64,000 bases of DNA from the NCBI GenBank assembly GCA_016490735.1, contig JAEMWC010000057.1:1441001-1505000 (forward strand), read 5' to 3'. Shown here piece by piece: positions 12,678 through 26,800 of the stretch. Position 1 is the first letter of the stretch. Each line of letters begins with the position of its first letter. The DNA is from Pachyseris speciosa (Eukaryota > Cnidaria > Anthozoa > Scleractinia > Pachyseridae). The position numbers and the translations under genes were made by a program. The notes under the pieces were generated by a model. That model was not told the origin of the DNA, ran no database searches, and saw nothing but the letters and a program-made list of their open reading frames with translations.

Positions 12678-15600
12678 ATCTATCTATCTATCTATCTATC
12701 TATTTATGGAATCTATCTATCTATCTATCTAATGTTCAAATCCTTTTTTATTGAAAATAAAAAAAAAAGAAAGAAAAAAAGACTGAAGTAAAAACAAAAG
12801 CAACAACAAAGAATTGCTTTTCTGTGCGGTTAGATCTCAAGATACATGTTATGATCCCAAATTTATGTGTTACTTAATTTTAATATTTCGTACTTGATAT
12901 TCCTGGAGATGACCTATCTAGAACATTTTCCTGCTTCCAGACATCTTATGATTGTTGTTCTGTCTTTGTTCCCACCCCTCTTGCCTCCTTTGCTCAGTCC
13001 AGAGTTTGACATCTCCACTAGCCTGATAGCCCGAGGCCAGTAAAAATGGACTTGGGCTAGTAAAAATCACACGTTCAGTAGCTGTGGGCTTGTAGAATTC
13101 AAGAAATAAACTTTATTTTATTTGATTATCTCCACTTGACAACCAGTAAGAAGACAAATTAAGTATAATATTATTTTGACAATAATTTCAATAAAGACGG
13201 TATTAAAAACTACCATTCCAGGTGGTCTTGTCTCTTTTTGTGTCAATCGTGAATACCACTTCAACCCAGACCCCAACCATATTAGTTAATGTACTCCCCA
13301 GACTTCTCTCCCTCTACACTTTGCACCACCTTGCACTTGATGACATTTCAGAGAAACTTCAATCGCAGATGAAGAGATTTCTGTCAAACTATAAACCACC
13401 AACCACCCAAAAAGGCTAAGGCAACTGAAAATGAATTTGAAAGAAATGAAGAAAAATACATGTACGAAGAAAGATCATGGGAAGGAACTTGGGTCAATCA
13501 CTAAGATTTGCTGTGGGCTTTATTTCTAAAGGCCACTAGCCTGGTGGCTAGTGATTCAGAAGACTAGATGTCTAACCCTGCAGTCCCTGGCCATAATGTG
13601 CCGTAGGCTTTACAAAATTGAGAACTTTTATTTCAGATGATTACAAAATCCAAGGATTGCAGTGACATCCATGAGCTGTGTATATCCCAAGCAGAGTTTG
13701 AGCGCAGGGAGAAGAAAAAGGAGTCAATTTATGGTGGTGCAATACTAAACAGAAGGGTAAGAATTCTTCAATCTACTGATTTATGGTTTCCATGTGTCTC
13801 TGAAGAGAATATGACTGCTGAATGCTCTAGTTTTTGTTTTGACACCAATTTCCACTTTGAAAAGTAGATTTCAAAATTTACCTTCCACCTCAAAATTTTA
13901 CCGTGCAAAATGGATTACAGTATCACGGTTGCTAAGTACAAATAAAAATGCTTTTCCCACCATCTCTTATTGATAGATAAGTATCTTTTTAGTTGCCTGT
14001 GTAAAACCAAACCAGAAAGGACTCATTCTTTACTGTCACCGCTCTTTAATAAATTATTCCGCACTCGTTTACCATGTGTGTTATTGTTGTACCCAGACTT
14101 CCTTGGGAGTTTTCTTGATCCTCTGATATGGCGGAAAATGCGAAAATGTATCATGTGAAATTTGCCCTCAACAAGAACTAAACATGGGAGAGTTGTTTTC
14201 TCATTTCATTTAATTGCAAACATTTGTCTAAAGCATTTCAAAAGAAAAATCTGCTTTCCATCATAGCCCAAAACTTACTTTCCAGATTGGGTAAGTATTC
14301 TGGTTCACTTTTGTTTTTTTACTCTCCAAAAGGTAAATTTACTTTCCAATGGAAAGTGAGCAAGGTGTTTTTAAATACTAAACTAGTGAGAAGCACTTCT
14401 GCGAACTGTAGTTGTAAAACTTGTTTATTCTCCGATACGTTTCATCTAACCAGCGTAGACTTCTTCATGGAGTTTTACAAACTTAACACTAACTGCCTGT
14501 ATTTATGCCATGTTTGTGACTATTTCAAGGAACACAGACCACAAAGGTGTGACCGGATTTACGAAAGGGAACAGGTGAAGCTGTGAAGTATTTACACAAG
14601 GCGTGAAATCGTTTTGGGCGATATTTTTAGTTAAAACTCTGGTCCCCAAAATGCTTAAGTTAGATGAAATGCATCAGAGAATAAACATGTTTTACAACTC
14701 CAGTTCACAGGAGTGCTTCTCACTAGTTTAATTAGTATTTTAAAAAATTGTCATTAAAAAAAATTATCTTGTTCTTTTGAAACTAACTTCTTCTACCTAG
14801 TATCCTGAACCATCCCAACAAGAACACCACATCAGAAACTGTTTAAGTTGGAAAATTTAGTGCAGGTTAAATTACTGCATGGATAAAATCAGGGAAATGG
14901 CTTTCATTTTGAAGCAGGGGAAGCTTCTCGATTATTCTGTCTTAGTTATCAAAACTCTGCTGCTTTTAAATTGTATTAGGCTGGAGATCATGACCACGTG
15001 CTTACAGACGAAGAAAATGTCAAACAAATAGTGCGAGAGGAGATAAAGAAAGACAGCTTCACCGCTGTAGTTATAACAGGAATCAAGCAAGAACACATCA
15101 TATATTTGAAGACCCATTTCAAACATTGGTGTCGGCAACTGTCGTAAGTCAAGCAGTGGTCATTGAGTTTGCTATGAACTTGGCAGCAAATTATTACCCC
15201 CTTTGGGTAGACACGTGCTCAAAGGGTTAAATTGTGCAACTGAACCCAGCCCATCCAGTCAAACTACAGACTCTGAGGAGTGTATGTCGGCTGTACTTGA
15301 CAGTAGCCTCACAGCTCCTATAAGTGGCGGGGATAGTGTCGCAGCCCTATTGATTTAGGGCTAGGGTTAGACTGTTCACAGTGCTCTATTTTTCCGTGAG
15401 ATCGTTGAGAGCGAGTGCGTCTTACTGGCAACCATCTTGATTTTCAAATGTACCGTGTCAGCGGGCGTCGGGGATTATATATCTTTGGGGGGGGGGCGAG
15501 AAAAATAGAGGGACTGTAATAACATCACTGCGACTCGCGTTCAAGGAGCACATTGCTCCTACAAGCAACGCAGCCATCTGATTGGTCATTAGACAATAGA

Positions 15601-17705
15601 GGTTAATTTGTGTTGACAACACGTTGACAAGCTGTGACAAGCCGTGTTGACAAGCCAACAGTGACAAGCCAACAGTGACAAGCCGTTGACAAGTCAACAG
15701 TTCTAAAAATGGCTCTCGCGTGCGCGTGGAGGTTTAGTTTTGAAGGACAAACAAGAAGAAGCGTTGAAACATTTGCTGGATGGCAAAGATGTGTTTGCTG
15801 TACTTCCTACTGGCTTCGGGAAAATCTTGATATATCAAAGCTTTGTAATTGCAAAAGAAATGGCGGGGTCACTGGTCCGTGTTGTTTAGTTATCCCGCTT
15901 CGCAGCATCGTGGAAAAGCAAGTAAATAACAACGATTTTGGCATGACAGCCAAGGGTCTCGAGAAATTCAGCGAAGCCTTGAAGGACATTCTGAAAAATA
16001 GATGTTTTTGAGCTTTCAGATAAGGGAAAATTATTTAAATGACATCAACTGTACCAAAGATATTAATTTTCACAGCAACATTTCTCTCTTACTCGCAAGC
16101 AATGATTTCTCTTTAACTTAAATCAAAAACAGTTCTGATAGTGGTAGCCATCATTGTTAGTAGTTTGTTTTGGTATATAACTTTTGTCTTTTACTACCGA
16201 ATTGAAGGAATAAAGTATTTTACACCTAAGCAGAATGTAATGCGTGTCACTGATTTTAAGATAGCGGCGAACAGGAAATATAGCACTTTCACCAGGGCAG
16301 ATCTTTCTTATGTTTCAAAAGCAATTCAAAAATCAGCTCGGATTCTGAAAAGTTGATGTTTTAATATTTCAGGTGAGGGGAAAATTATCTAAATGGCATC
16401 TACTGAACTAAAGATGTTAATTTTCACGGCAACACTAAATTTAGTAGTACTCCGACATACTTTCCAACCAGCTTGACAAGAGGACTGCTGTACTTCCGAT
16501 TTATGTGGAATTTTAAACAAGTTCTCCGCAAAAACATGGTATCTGCCAGAAGATGTAAAATCAACGTAACAAATACGACACGAATTAGAAATATCTGGCT
16601 TTTTAGCTGGTGGTTTAACCTTTTTTTTTTTTGGGTGTCGAAGAGAGCGTGCGTGTTCACCGCCTCCATTGGAAAACGACGTTTTGAGATCACACGACAT
16701 TGATGTATCAAATGTACGTCTGGGTATTTTCATTTGCCATGTTTTTAATTACGATAGGCGTTAAATTCCTGTCACGCCCCCTGAACGCGAGTCGCAGTGA
16801 TGTTATCACAGTCCCTCTATTTTTCTCGCTTCCTCCCAAACCTTCCCCCGCCCCCTAAGTAGATTTGACACTCAGTAAAACGCTCTCGGTCTCGACGATC
16901 TCACGGAAAAATAGAGGACTGTGAAGTCTAGTCAGTCTAGGCTAGGGTTCATTGTTTCTGTTGTTTGTTCTTTTGTCTCTCCTCAAGGGCGGTCTCCAAT
17001 CAGGTGAGACATTGTAAGAGCTGCGAGGTTACCCATACTTGACATACAACATAGTTATTAAGAAATACTTTCTTAATTCCTTTGCATTTCCCTTGCAAAT
17101 TACTGGTGGTAAATGATGATTGAAACATAAACTCTAAAAAACCTGTGAAAATGGAGTGGAGTTTACCTCTAAAGCACCCCAGCTGGAACCATTTGAAGCA
17201 GTTATTTTCCAAATTTTTTCCCTGATCCCCTAGAAGGCCATTGCTGCCTTTTACTCCTTTTATCCTGCCTACTGCTTCAAATACGTTTAACAGGGCTGTA
17301 AACCTATAGGTACAGTGTATCAGGTTTAATATCACAGTTTGAGTTTCACTTTCATGTACTTATTTGTTTGTGACAAATCCTACTGGATTGCTTTCCCACC
17401 CATCCTCCCTGTGTATTCTTGCATGAGTGTTGCAGAGAGGTTTAATATTATTCTGCTTGTTTATCTTTTATAATAAACTTCTCTGTGCCAAAGTACAAAA
17501 CGTGTGTTGTCTGTCCAGGAACCTGTTGGAGAATCATTAAAATAGGCAAGTTTTGTGAGTCCCAGAGATGAGCCCATGCTTGCACATGCTGGTGAAATGC
17601 TACAGCCACTGTGTTATTTGCGAATGTTTGGCTTGCTAGCCATGCATGTATATGGAATAGGCCATTTCTGAATTACCTTTGGCCTCTTCTTCAAAGCAAG
17701 GCCTA

Positions 17706-17736
<31 letters not shown>

Positions 17737-17773
17737 CATTCGTATGAAAATGACTTTAATTTGCATGTGAATG

Positions 17774-17804
<31 letters not shown>

Positions 17805-20800
17805 TAGGACTCGCTTTGAAAAATGAGGCCAAAGGTAATTTGGAAATGGCCTATTGCAGCTCATACTAATAACAGCCAGCTGCCAGATTACTAGCATTCA
17901 TGAACAGCATGTATTAATTTCACTGCAATACCATCAAACCACATTGATTTATCAATGGAGTACAACTTAAGAGTTGAGATCTCAGATCATTGCTATTCTT
18001 TGGTTATAGGCACATTTACCACTATTACATTCATGGGCCAGGTGGAAATGATGTCCGTTTGGGAAGAGGAACTACGGCAAGTCCTTTCAGAAACATTGAC
18101 ATTCAGGTAGGTTAGGAAATGTTGTTACAGTAGACCTGCACTATCCATTGGTTGCTCGGACTTCTCCATTCTTTTGCCCATTTGATAGTTAATTGATATG
18201 AACCTGGGACCAGTTCCTGAAAGGTGCAATAACACTATTCCAGGGATAAATCTGTCTTATTCCAGGTATGCATTTTGGAATAAGGCAGATTTATCCCTGG
18301 AATAGAGTTATTACACCTTTCAGGAACCAGTCCCTGGTGTGCATTTCTCAAAACTCCAGAAATCAGTTCAGGCCTGAGAAGTATTTTTTCAAGTAGTTTT
18401 GCTTTTTTAGAGTTTTAGATTATCGATTCTTAAACTGTTTACCCCTTTTCGTATTTTATAACCATTTTTTGTATGTATTTTAATTACAGGACCCCCGTTG
18501 ATACCAGTGTTTGTTACACTGATGGGGTTATCCTGTTTAAATTATGTATAGTTCGGTTTTCTATCACTTGATACTAGCTTTTTGAACAAACTAGCCCAAT
18601 GTATTTCTCAATTTTATAACCTGCTTTCTTAAAAAGTTATTAATTATATAAAAGATGTATGCACAAAATGCATGTACAAAATAGTTTTTCGGGCCTGAGG
18701 TCTTTTCGGGAGATTCGAGAAATGCGCGCCTGGCTTGCAGACACTTCCTGTAAGCAGCCCTCTCATAAGCGGACACCAACAATTTCTCCACAGAAATTAT
18801 ACATAATTTGAATGTATGGTCCACCTACTGGTTATAAATTTTGTAACCTCCTGTAAGTGTTCACCTATGGTTGTCCCAATGGTGTCTTGTTATGGGATGT
18901 TTGACTGCGTGTTCTTTTTCCTGTTCAGGTTGTGCTTCATGAGAAAGGCAAACAACCAAAGAGAATAGAGCTGCGAGATATTGATGATGACATGCAGACA
19001 CAGTACATTAGGACTGCAGCTTCAGTGTTTGAGTTCCGTGCCCGTGCAGAGTCTGGTGGCATTGTGGAGGGTGTTCTCCGTTATCATCCTTTTCTTTATG
19101 ATCGAGAAACTTACCCAATATTTGAGGGAGAAATTCCAGGTAAGGGTTTTAGCGAGCATCTGCAAATGAATTTAAATCTTTATGACTGAAGGTTTTTAAA
19201 TCTCATGCTTTTGCAAGGTAAAATATTAATTCTCAAATTATTGCACACAAACAGACTTCTTTTAATTTGCATAATTTTAAATGCAGTATTGGATCTCTCT
19301 GTTTAATTAAGAGATTGTGATTGAAAAAGTCGTGAAAGATGTCATCAAAAGATTACAGAAGCAGCAGCACTGCAGTAGCATCAAGAGATGTCAGTTTGGG
19401 ATTGTCACTAATTTTTGTTTGGGCGACCTGTGGTAGCTCACACTTTTGTCATCGAATTTGTCCATCCATAACACATCACATGATGTCCCTTGGGAGTAAG
19501 GGAACCAATCGGACAAAAGGATTGCATCATCCTTACTGGCGAATGTAGTCGAATCAAGGCTCCTTTTGTAAGCGACATTGGTCTTAAGTAAAATTTATGA
19601 TGGTTTTGGGCAGAATTACTTCCTCAACTTATCACAGCATTCAGAGCATGAATCTCGGCCGAATAAAAGGCAGCAGGGTTGATTTTGCAGCAAATTATTT
19701 GCTGTTTATCTATCAGAGTACTTAGCCGGGGATCTAACTCAGGATTTCCGGGGAAAATCGTTGGCCCCCATTCCTTTATGACAGCCCCGGCAGTTTCTAG
19801 CGCAGTAACTTTATCTTGTATGGTGAATTCAATTGCTAGTTGTTGAAACTGCAGAGGAGTTTGCAGAGACAATGGAAAGAGACAGCCGTGCACCAAGAGG
19901 GAGCCGGCCAGTATTCGAGTGTTACTGGAATGGGCGACTCATCCCATACACTGCTATAGATGCGTAAGTCTTAAACGGACATAGAACTTACCATAAAAGC
20001 TCTATTAACCCCTTCCTCAAGGGGGGGGGGGGGGGCTTATTTAATTTCAGGCTTCGTAAACAGTGGGCTTATTAGAGAGGGGGGCTTATTTCAAATCTTA
20101 AATGTGCTGTTTTTGTCGTAAAATAATTTTTGTACAAAACTCAAAAAACTGCAGTGAAATCTTGTCATTTAATAAAGAGCAGCAAGTAGTATTATGTGTT
20201 TGAGTGTGTAATTGTTTAAAAACAAACCAACTGGACTGCATGATATGGATTTCGTGAGAGAGAATATAGGATGAACTAAGTACAAAATCTCATGTCCCAA
20301 AGGGATGGAAGGCTTATTAGAGGGGGGGGGGGGGCTTATTACAAAAACCCACTTACAAATGGGGAGCTTATTAGAGAGGGGGTTAAAAGAGACAGGGGGC
20401 TCAATAGAGCTTTTATGGTATGTTACCCTTTTCAGACTGACCTTGCTATTTCAACAAAACAGTACCTTTAGCGTGGATTTTGTTTAACCTGAATTAAATG
20501 GTTTTTACTTACTGGTTAGAACATTTGTCCATCCGAATGATCCACTGCAATACATGGGTTTTTGTAGTACATTAAAAGGTTGATCTAATTACCAGTGTTC
20601 CAGATGACTTTCAGAGTTCGGGAATCATAAAAGATTGTTAAAGTGCACATGAATCAGAAATTAACTAACAATTTTTTTATGTTGTTAGATAGCTTACAGT
20701 ATAATCCCCATATTTCATTTTGAGTTGTTTCCCTCCTTTCTGTGACAAGGATTCACTATTTGTGGGGGTTCAAAAATTCCCACCATGGCCTGAAATTTGA

Positions 20801-23800
20801 GCCATTTTGCATGTGGCAAAAACGTCTATGTGCCGTCATTCGTGTGTAATGTTCAAGTGTGAAACATATCTGAGAAGGCAACAAAGTTTAAACCTGGAAA
20901 ATTTTGCACAGCTGGCAGCTTCGGTAGTGAATCTTGGTAGTTCTCCGACATTTTTATTCCACGGAACTCACAAAAAGAGAGAGACGCACTCGACTGAGTA
21001 CACACAAATTAATGACGTCATGTCTATTCCCCAGACCCCAGATCTTTGTCTAGAATTTTAGTGAGAAAGGCCCAACTTTCACCGCATTTTAAAATTAGGT
21101 CCTGCTACTTTAGTTAATTATTTTCCCCTCAAAATGTTTCTGAAAACATCAAATTTTCATATTGGAGAACAAGGAAGGAAGGAAACTGTGGAAACGTTAG
21201 GACTCTTGGAAAAACAAAACTGTTTCCCTCAGGACAATACATTAAGCATATAATGTCTGATGTTGTTATTAAATGAAATAAGATGGGCTTTTGATTTTTT
21301 GTTGCGATTGTCAGGCTTGAATGGTGCCAACCTCCAAAGAAGACAAATGTTCCATTAGAGTGTTACAACAGGTACTGTTAAACTTGGTTAATGCCTGTGT
21401 CGCAATTAACAAATGGTAAATGGATCAGCGTGCACTATTGAGTTATGGATGCATGCGGGAGGTTGCTAAGCACGAGAGAAGTGTAAGAGTCGCTCGAGGC
21501 ATAGCTGAGAGCGACTCTAGCTTCTTGAGTGCTTAGCATACCTCCCAAGTGCATCCATAACTCAATAGTGCACGCCGATCCGTTTACCATTTGTTTTATA
21601 ACAACATGAACATCGTAGAGAAAGCAAAGTCCTATTTTATTGCACTAACTTATATGACCAAGAAAAACAAGCGCGCAAAACTTCATTCACAGAAATTGCA
21701 ACGGCTTACCGGTAATACTTCGGTAGACACTATGATGATTAAAACGATACAAATTTTGTAAAATCTCGCCCAAAAAAGCGAAATTTGAGTTTATAAACAG
21801 TGCACACGTCAGCTATCATCATTTATGTTCACCCATGGGCAAATAGTAAATGGTTAATTGACCAATCAGAGTGCGCGCTTTTCTTTAGTTATGTTATAAG
21901 TGGAGGTTGGGTGCTCAGGGGCCTGGGGGCTGGTACCGCCAACCCAAACCCAGGTCGGTAGAACACCCCATAAGCCTCCGTACCCACAACCCAGCCACGA
22001 GCCCCGCCCGCCACACCCAAGCCCTAAACCAAGCACCCGTCACACTGAACTAGGAGTTCAGTGGAAGAAAAAAATAATAATAAAAAATAACAATAATAAT
22101 AATAAAACTAAAGGGATGGGAGGGAGGGGAAATACACAAGCTACAACGCCCCGTACGTAGAGCAAGTAAAACTACAAGCACATGGAAAAAGGTGCACGCA
22201 TAGAATGTAACAACCACCACTGACCACTGGACTGCCTGAAGACATCAGACATAAGCCAGAAGGCTACAAGACTGCCGGCAACCCACAATATACTAGCAAA
22301 CGCTAACGCCATGCCAATAACTGAGCCAAAATGTGCTGAAAAGTGCTAGAAACTGGCATGAGCCACCTTAAGCAGGCTCCCAGAGGAAACATCATGGACA
22401 CATGTTTTATATGTTAGAAGCAGCAACAGTATAAGATTTTTCTTTTTTTCTTTTAGTGTGTTCTGGGGAGATTCTGTTGTTTTTATAGGTTTTAATGAAA
22501 GATTCTTTTTAAATTACAGGTTCTCTGGTTGTCTTTGGACAAATGATGCTTTTCAAGTTAGCACAAACAAGTTGACCTTTATGGATTTGGAGGTTAAAAT
22601 CAAAGATAAGAACACCATTTTCAGCAGAATCATTTTGGGACAGGTATGAATTTTCAGGTTTAACCATCACTGTGGCTTTCCATTTCCCATTATTGTAGAT
22701 ACCAGTTCAGTTATATCCTTTTAAATTCCAAGTGATTCCCACTTTATACTTTTTTGTTTTTAATTTTAAAAAATAACTGACAGTGATTCAATGATTGGAA
22801 TTTCAGTTTGTTGTCCACATTTGAATTGAGTTTTCAAAAGTATGCAATTTCAGTGATTTTGTTACCCCTGAAGTAACCCGTATGAAAATTCTGGGCGAGA
22901 CATCAACGGGAATCAGGCCGTAAAAAATCACGCTAACAAGCGAGATTCGAATGTGACAATACAAAGCGATAGTTCGGCTGACAAGAGCGATACAAAATGA
23001 ACGAGAATGGAGCGATGCATTTGTACCGCTGGCATTTGGAAAGGCCGCCTGTACAGAAATTCTTGACGAGATATGGGCGAGATTCATGCCATAGAGCAAG
23101 ATATTTGTACCGCTGTGGCATTTGGATCTCCTAATCATCAGCAAAATATGCTGCCTAACTATGAAAGCTATAGAAAAAAGTGTTGAATGTTGAAAAAAGA
23201 AAATCGCTCGATGAAAATATTTCGCGGTATTACCGGTACTTAAAATGCCACATTACTCCCGATGGCAAACTCTCCCAATAAATTCAATGCCATCACATTC
23301 CTGTTGCAGTAAGAACATTCTTATTTAGTCTTAAACGAAATCGATAATAGTTGCTTTATTAGCTTACATGTAATGAATTAAACGAAAGGTGAAAAGCATT
23401 CGCTTCAACAGAGAAAGAACACAAACCAGAGTAGTACAAGGGACTGTTCATTAATTTTATATTTGGGACAGCTACGTTCCCATAAATCAGCAAAATGTAT
23501 CAAGTAATTGCATACCGTTTCCAGTGTCCTCTTCATTGCCTTTGTTATCATTCCCTTCAGTGTTATCCCCTTCGTCTCCAACACTTCTCAGTTAATGAAT
23601 TACGAGTTTTCTTTGAATCATGAATCTTTGTTATGGATAGATTTTGCGCACGGTCCACCATAGTCATGCACGCAGGAGGATTAATAATATTATTTTGAAA
23701 TTTGTGTATGCCATAAAAATTACAAAACTATACCTGCAAAGGGTACTTTTGAACGTTGAAGTAACTAGCAAAAACAACTCCTTTTGATGTGTAATAGCTT

Positions 23801-26800
23801 CAGAGATGAAGAGTGAGGAAAGTCCTTGCTACAAAGAACAGACAGATTCATGATCAAAACAAATTACGGTATGTCAAAATCTCACTTTACTGTTAACATT
23901 GTTGTAGCATCACAGACTTGCTATCTTGGATATAATCCTTGACAAACACTGCAGCTCCATTTCTGGCCAACCGCTAAGCTACCCAGGAGTTGTTTTCAGA
24001 TGGCAAGATGAGTCATAAAAAAACTTTCACTTTCAGTGATGGTCCTGTATCATATTAAATTCAATGCTTGCAGGTTTTGCTCTAATCATCTTTCTTCTTG
24101 TGTAACTGATTTGTTGTGTGAAGACCTCGTTGGCCTGTTTAATCTCTGGGCATTCCTTGTGATTGCATACCCATGGCGGAAAACCATGCAAATTCTCTTG
24201 TGCCCATGGTCCCAATAAACACACACAACCAATTGTGCCCATGGTCCCAATAAACACACACACCCAATTGTGCCCATGGTCCCAATAAACACACACACCC
24301 AATTGTGCCCATGGTCCCAATAAACACACACACCCAATTGTGCCCATGGTCCCAATAAACACACACACCCAATTGTGCCCATGGTCCCAATAAACACACA
24401 CACCCAATTGTGCCCATGGTCCCAATAAACACACACACCCAATTGTGCCCATGGTCCCAATAAACACACACACCCAATTGTGCCCATGGTCCCAATAAAC
24501 ACACACACCCAATTGTGCCCATGGTCCCAATAAACACACACACCCAATTGTGCCCATGGTCCCAATAAACACACACACCCAATTGTGCCCATGGTCCCAA
24601 TAAACACACACACCCAATTGTGCCCATGGTCCCAATAAACACACACACCCAATTGTGCCCATGGTCCCAATAAACACACACAACCAATTGTGCCCATGGT
24701 CCCAATAAACACACACACCCAATTGTGCCCATGGTCCCAATAAACACACACACCCAATTGTGCCCATGGTCCCAATAAACACACACACCCAATTGTGCCC
24801 ATGGTCCCAATAAACACACACACCCAATTGTGCCCATGGTCCCAATAAACACACACACCCAATTGTGCCCATGGTCCCAATAAACACTCGCTGCTTTCCC
24901 TGAACGTGCCATATTTCACTCCTAAGTTGAAACTCCCAGTAGTGTAGTATACACTGAGAGTTTCAGTACAACACTGGCCTTATTAATTATCGCTAGCAAA
25001 ATACAAATAAGCATACAAATTCTTTTGCCTCTGAAATCGAAAAAGCTTCAAAAGTTTGGAAAAACCAGGACAAGTAATCCAGGCGCAAAACGGTCAAAAA
25101 TAGCTAGAACTAACTGTTGTACTCGAACAATGCGCCAAAATGGATGGAATTTTGAAACGGGAGCCAATCAGAGGGTCTCAATCCCTCAGAATATGATATC
25201 TGATGATGAAATTTGACCTCTGTTCATGTTTATGAGCGAGTCAAAGACTGATAGTAAGCATGCACGTCAAACGTTCCGAGAAACGAAAAATGTTTAATGA
25301 TCAAAACGCTGAAGGATGGCAAAAGACAAATCCAGCTTATTTATAGACATTACCATCCCTTTGCCTGTCCGAAGTTTGCCGCAGACAGTTCGGTCTGCAC
25401 AAGAGAATTTGCATGGTTTTCCGCCAGCTCTTGCTAACAACACCTGGCTTTGGCAATCGCCAAGTACAACTGGGTACTGTCTTCTGCTGCAAAGCTGAAA
25501 TTTCTTGCCATAGCTCACCCAGTTTTGTGCAAAAGCTACAATCCAAAGATACATAACGAGTGACATCTGAAATATGAAAGCACTTCAGAAAAGGTGCATT
25601 TACTTTCTTCTTGACTGACTTTATCTTCACAGCATTATGAAAACGGAAATAAACATGAAAATATGGCGATGTCAATCTTTTCCAGAAATTTCGTCCATGT
25701 TACAAATACATGTAGATGCTTCGTTTGTACGAAAATTGAAATCCTTACAAACTAGATTGAAGTTTATTATTTACGATGTAAATAAATTTATTTGGTTTAG
25801 TGCACGACGTGCACCATAATTAAGCTTATCCTATTTTCTGAAGGCTTTAATTACGTGCGGTTCAGTGATCAATCATCGTCACGAACAGTAGCTCTGGGTT
25901 TCTTATCTTGATTGTTTGAAACATATTCAGAGCCAGCTGTTGCCAGATAAGAACGATGAGAAAAGACAATGGTCACAAAACCCAAGAGATGAATAATCTT
26001 TTAGCTGTCACATTGACGTATTGTTGAAATTTTGGCCATAATACAGCCTGACAAATGTCACATTCATTCCAGAAAATGACGGAAAATCAGTCTTGCTCAG
26101 TCACGCTAGATTCTGGCCATATTATCACTCAGAACATAGCAAGACAAATGACACGGTCAGCTACTCCAGCGGGACAAATCTGTTGTCTTGCTTTGTCTCG
26201 TTCATTTCACGCCACAAAAATGACTTTACGGCCAGAATCAGGCCGGATTCTCGCTGTGTCAGGCTATAAATTTTCATACGGGAATTTCTTAACGACTGCG
26301 TAGAAGCATTTCCATGCAAATACTTCCATTTTTATTTACCCGATGGTGTGGTTACTCATTTAATATGTTTACCATTATATGGAAAGCATGAGGGTGAACC
26401 AAGTTTTGGAGCTGCTAAGATGGAAGACCTTAGATAAGAATGACCAACACAGATTCAGTGATCAGCTGTTTCAGTGAAAATTAACAATTGGTTCATGCGT
26501 CAGCGTGCGTTCATTGAGATGTGAAGCACACAGGAAGTTTGGAGAGCACGAAAGATGCGTAAGAGTTGCTCGAGGCATAGCATAGCCGATCTCAATGAAC
26601 ACACAACTGACGCATTAACCATTTATTGTTTTATAACATTTTCAACGTGGTAGTTTAAATATTGTGTAAACTAAGAGAAATTCCCTCTGCTACGTCATCA
26701 GTGTGCACAATAGGAGTATGAAGCATGCTTGTACAATTGAATCTGACTATGCGAATTTACCAGCTATGTTATAACATGGGTTTTTTTTTTTGGGGGGGGG

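Noticed and set aside
12563..12791. Frames encoding SIYLSIYL repeats
   Set aside because: Translation of the TATC microsatellite.
14224..14586. 120-codon plus frame in intron 4
   Set aside because: It overlaps a TIR arm at 14368-14450 and has no recognisable motif.
19624..19896. 90-codon minus frame
   Set aside because: Its start overlaps exon 8 of the SMCHD1-like gene on the other strand; no recognisable motif.
24033..24919. Three overlapping minus-strand frames of 257-284 codons with a repetitive FIGTMG/LLGPWAQ pattern
   Set aside because: They arise from a 35-bp minisatellite read in three frames; no unique coding sequence or splice context.
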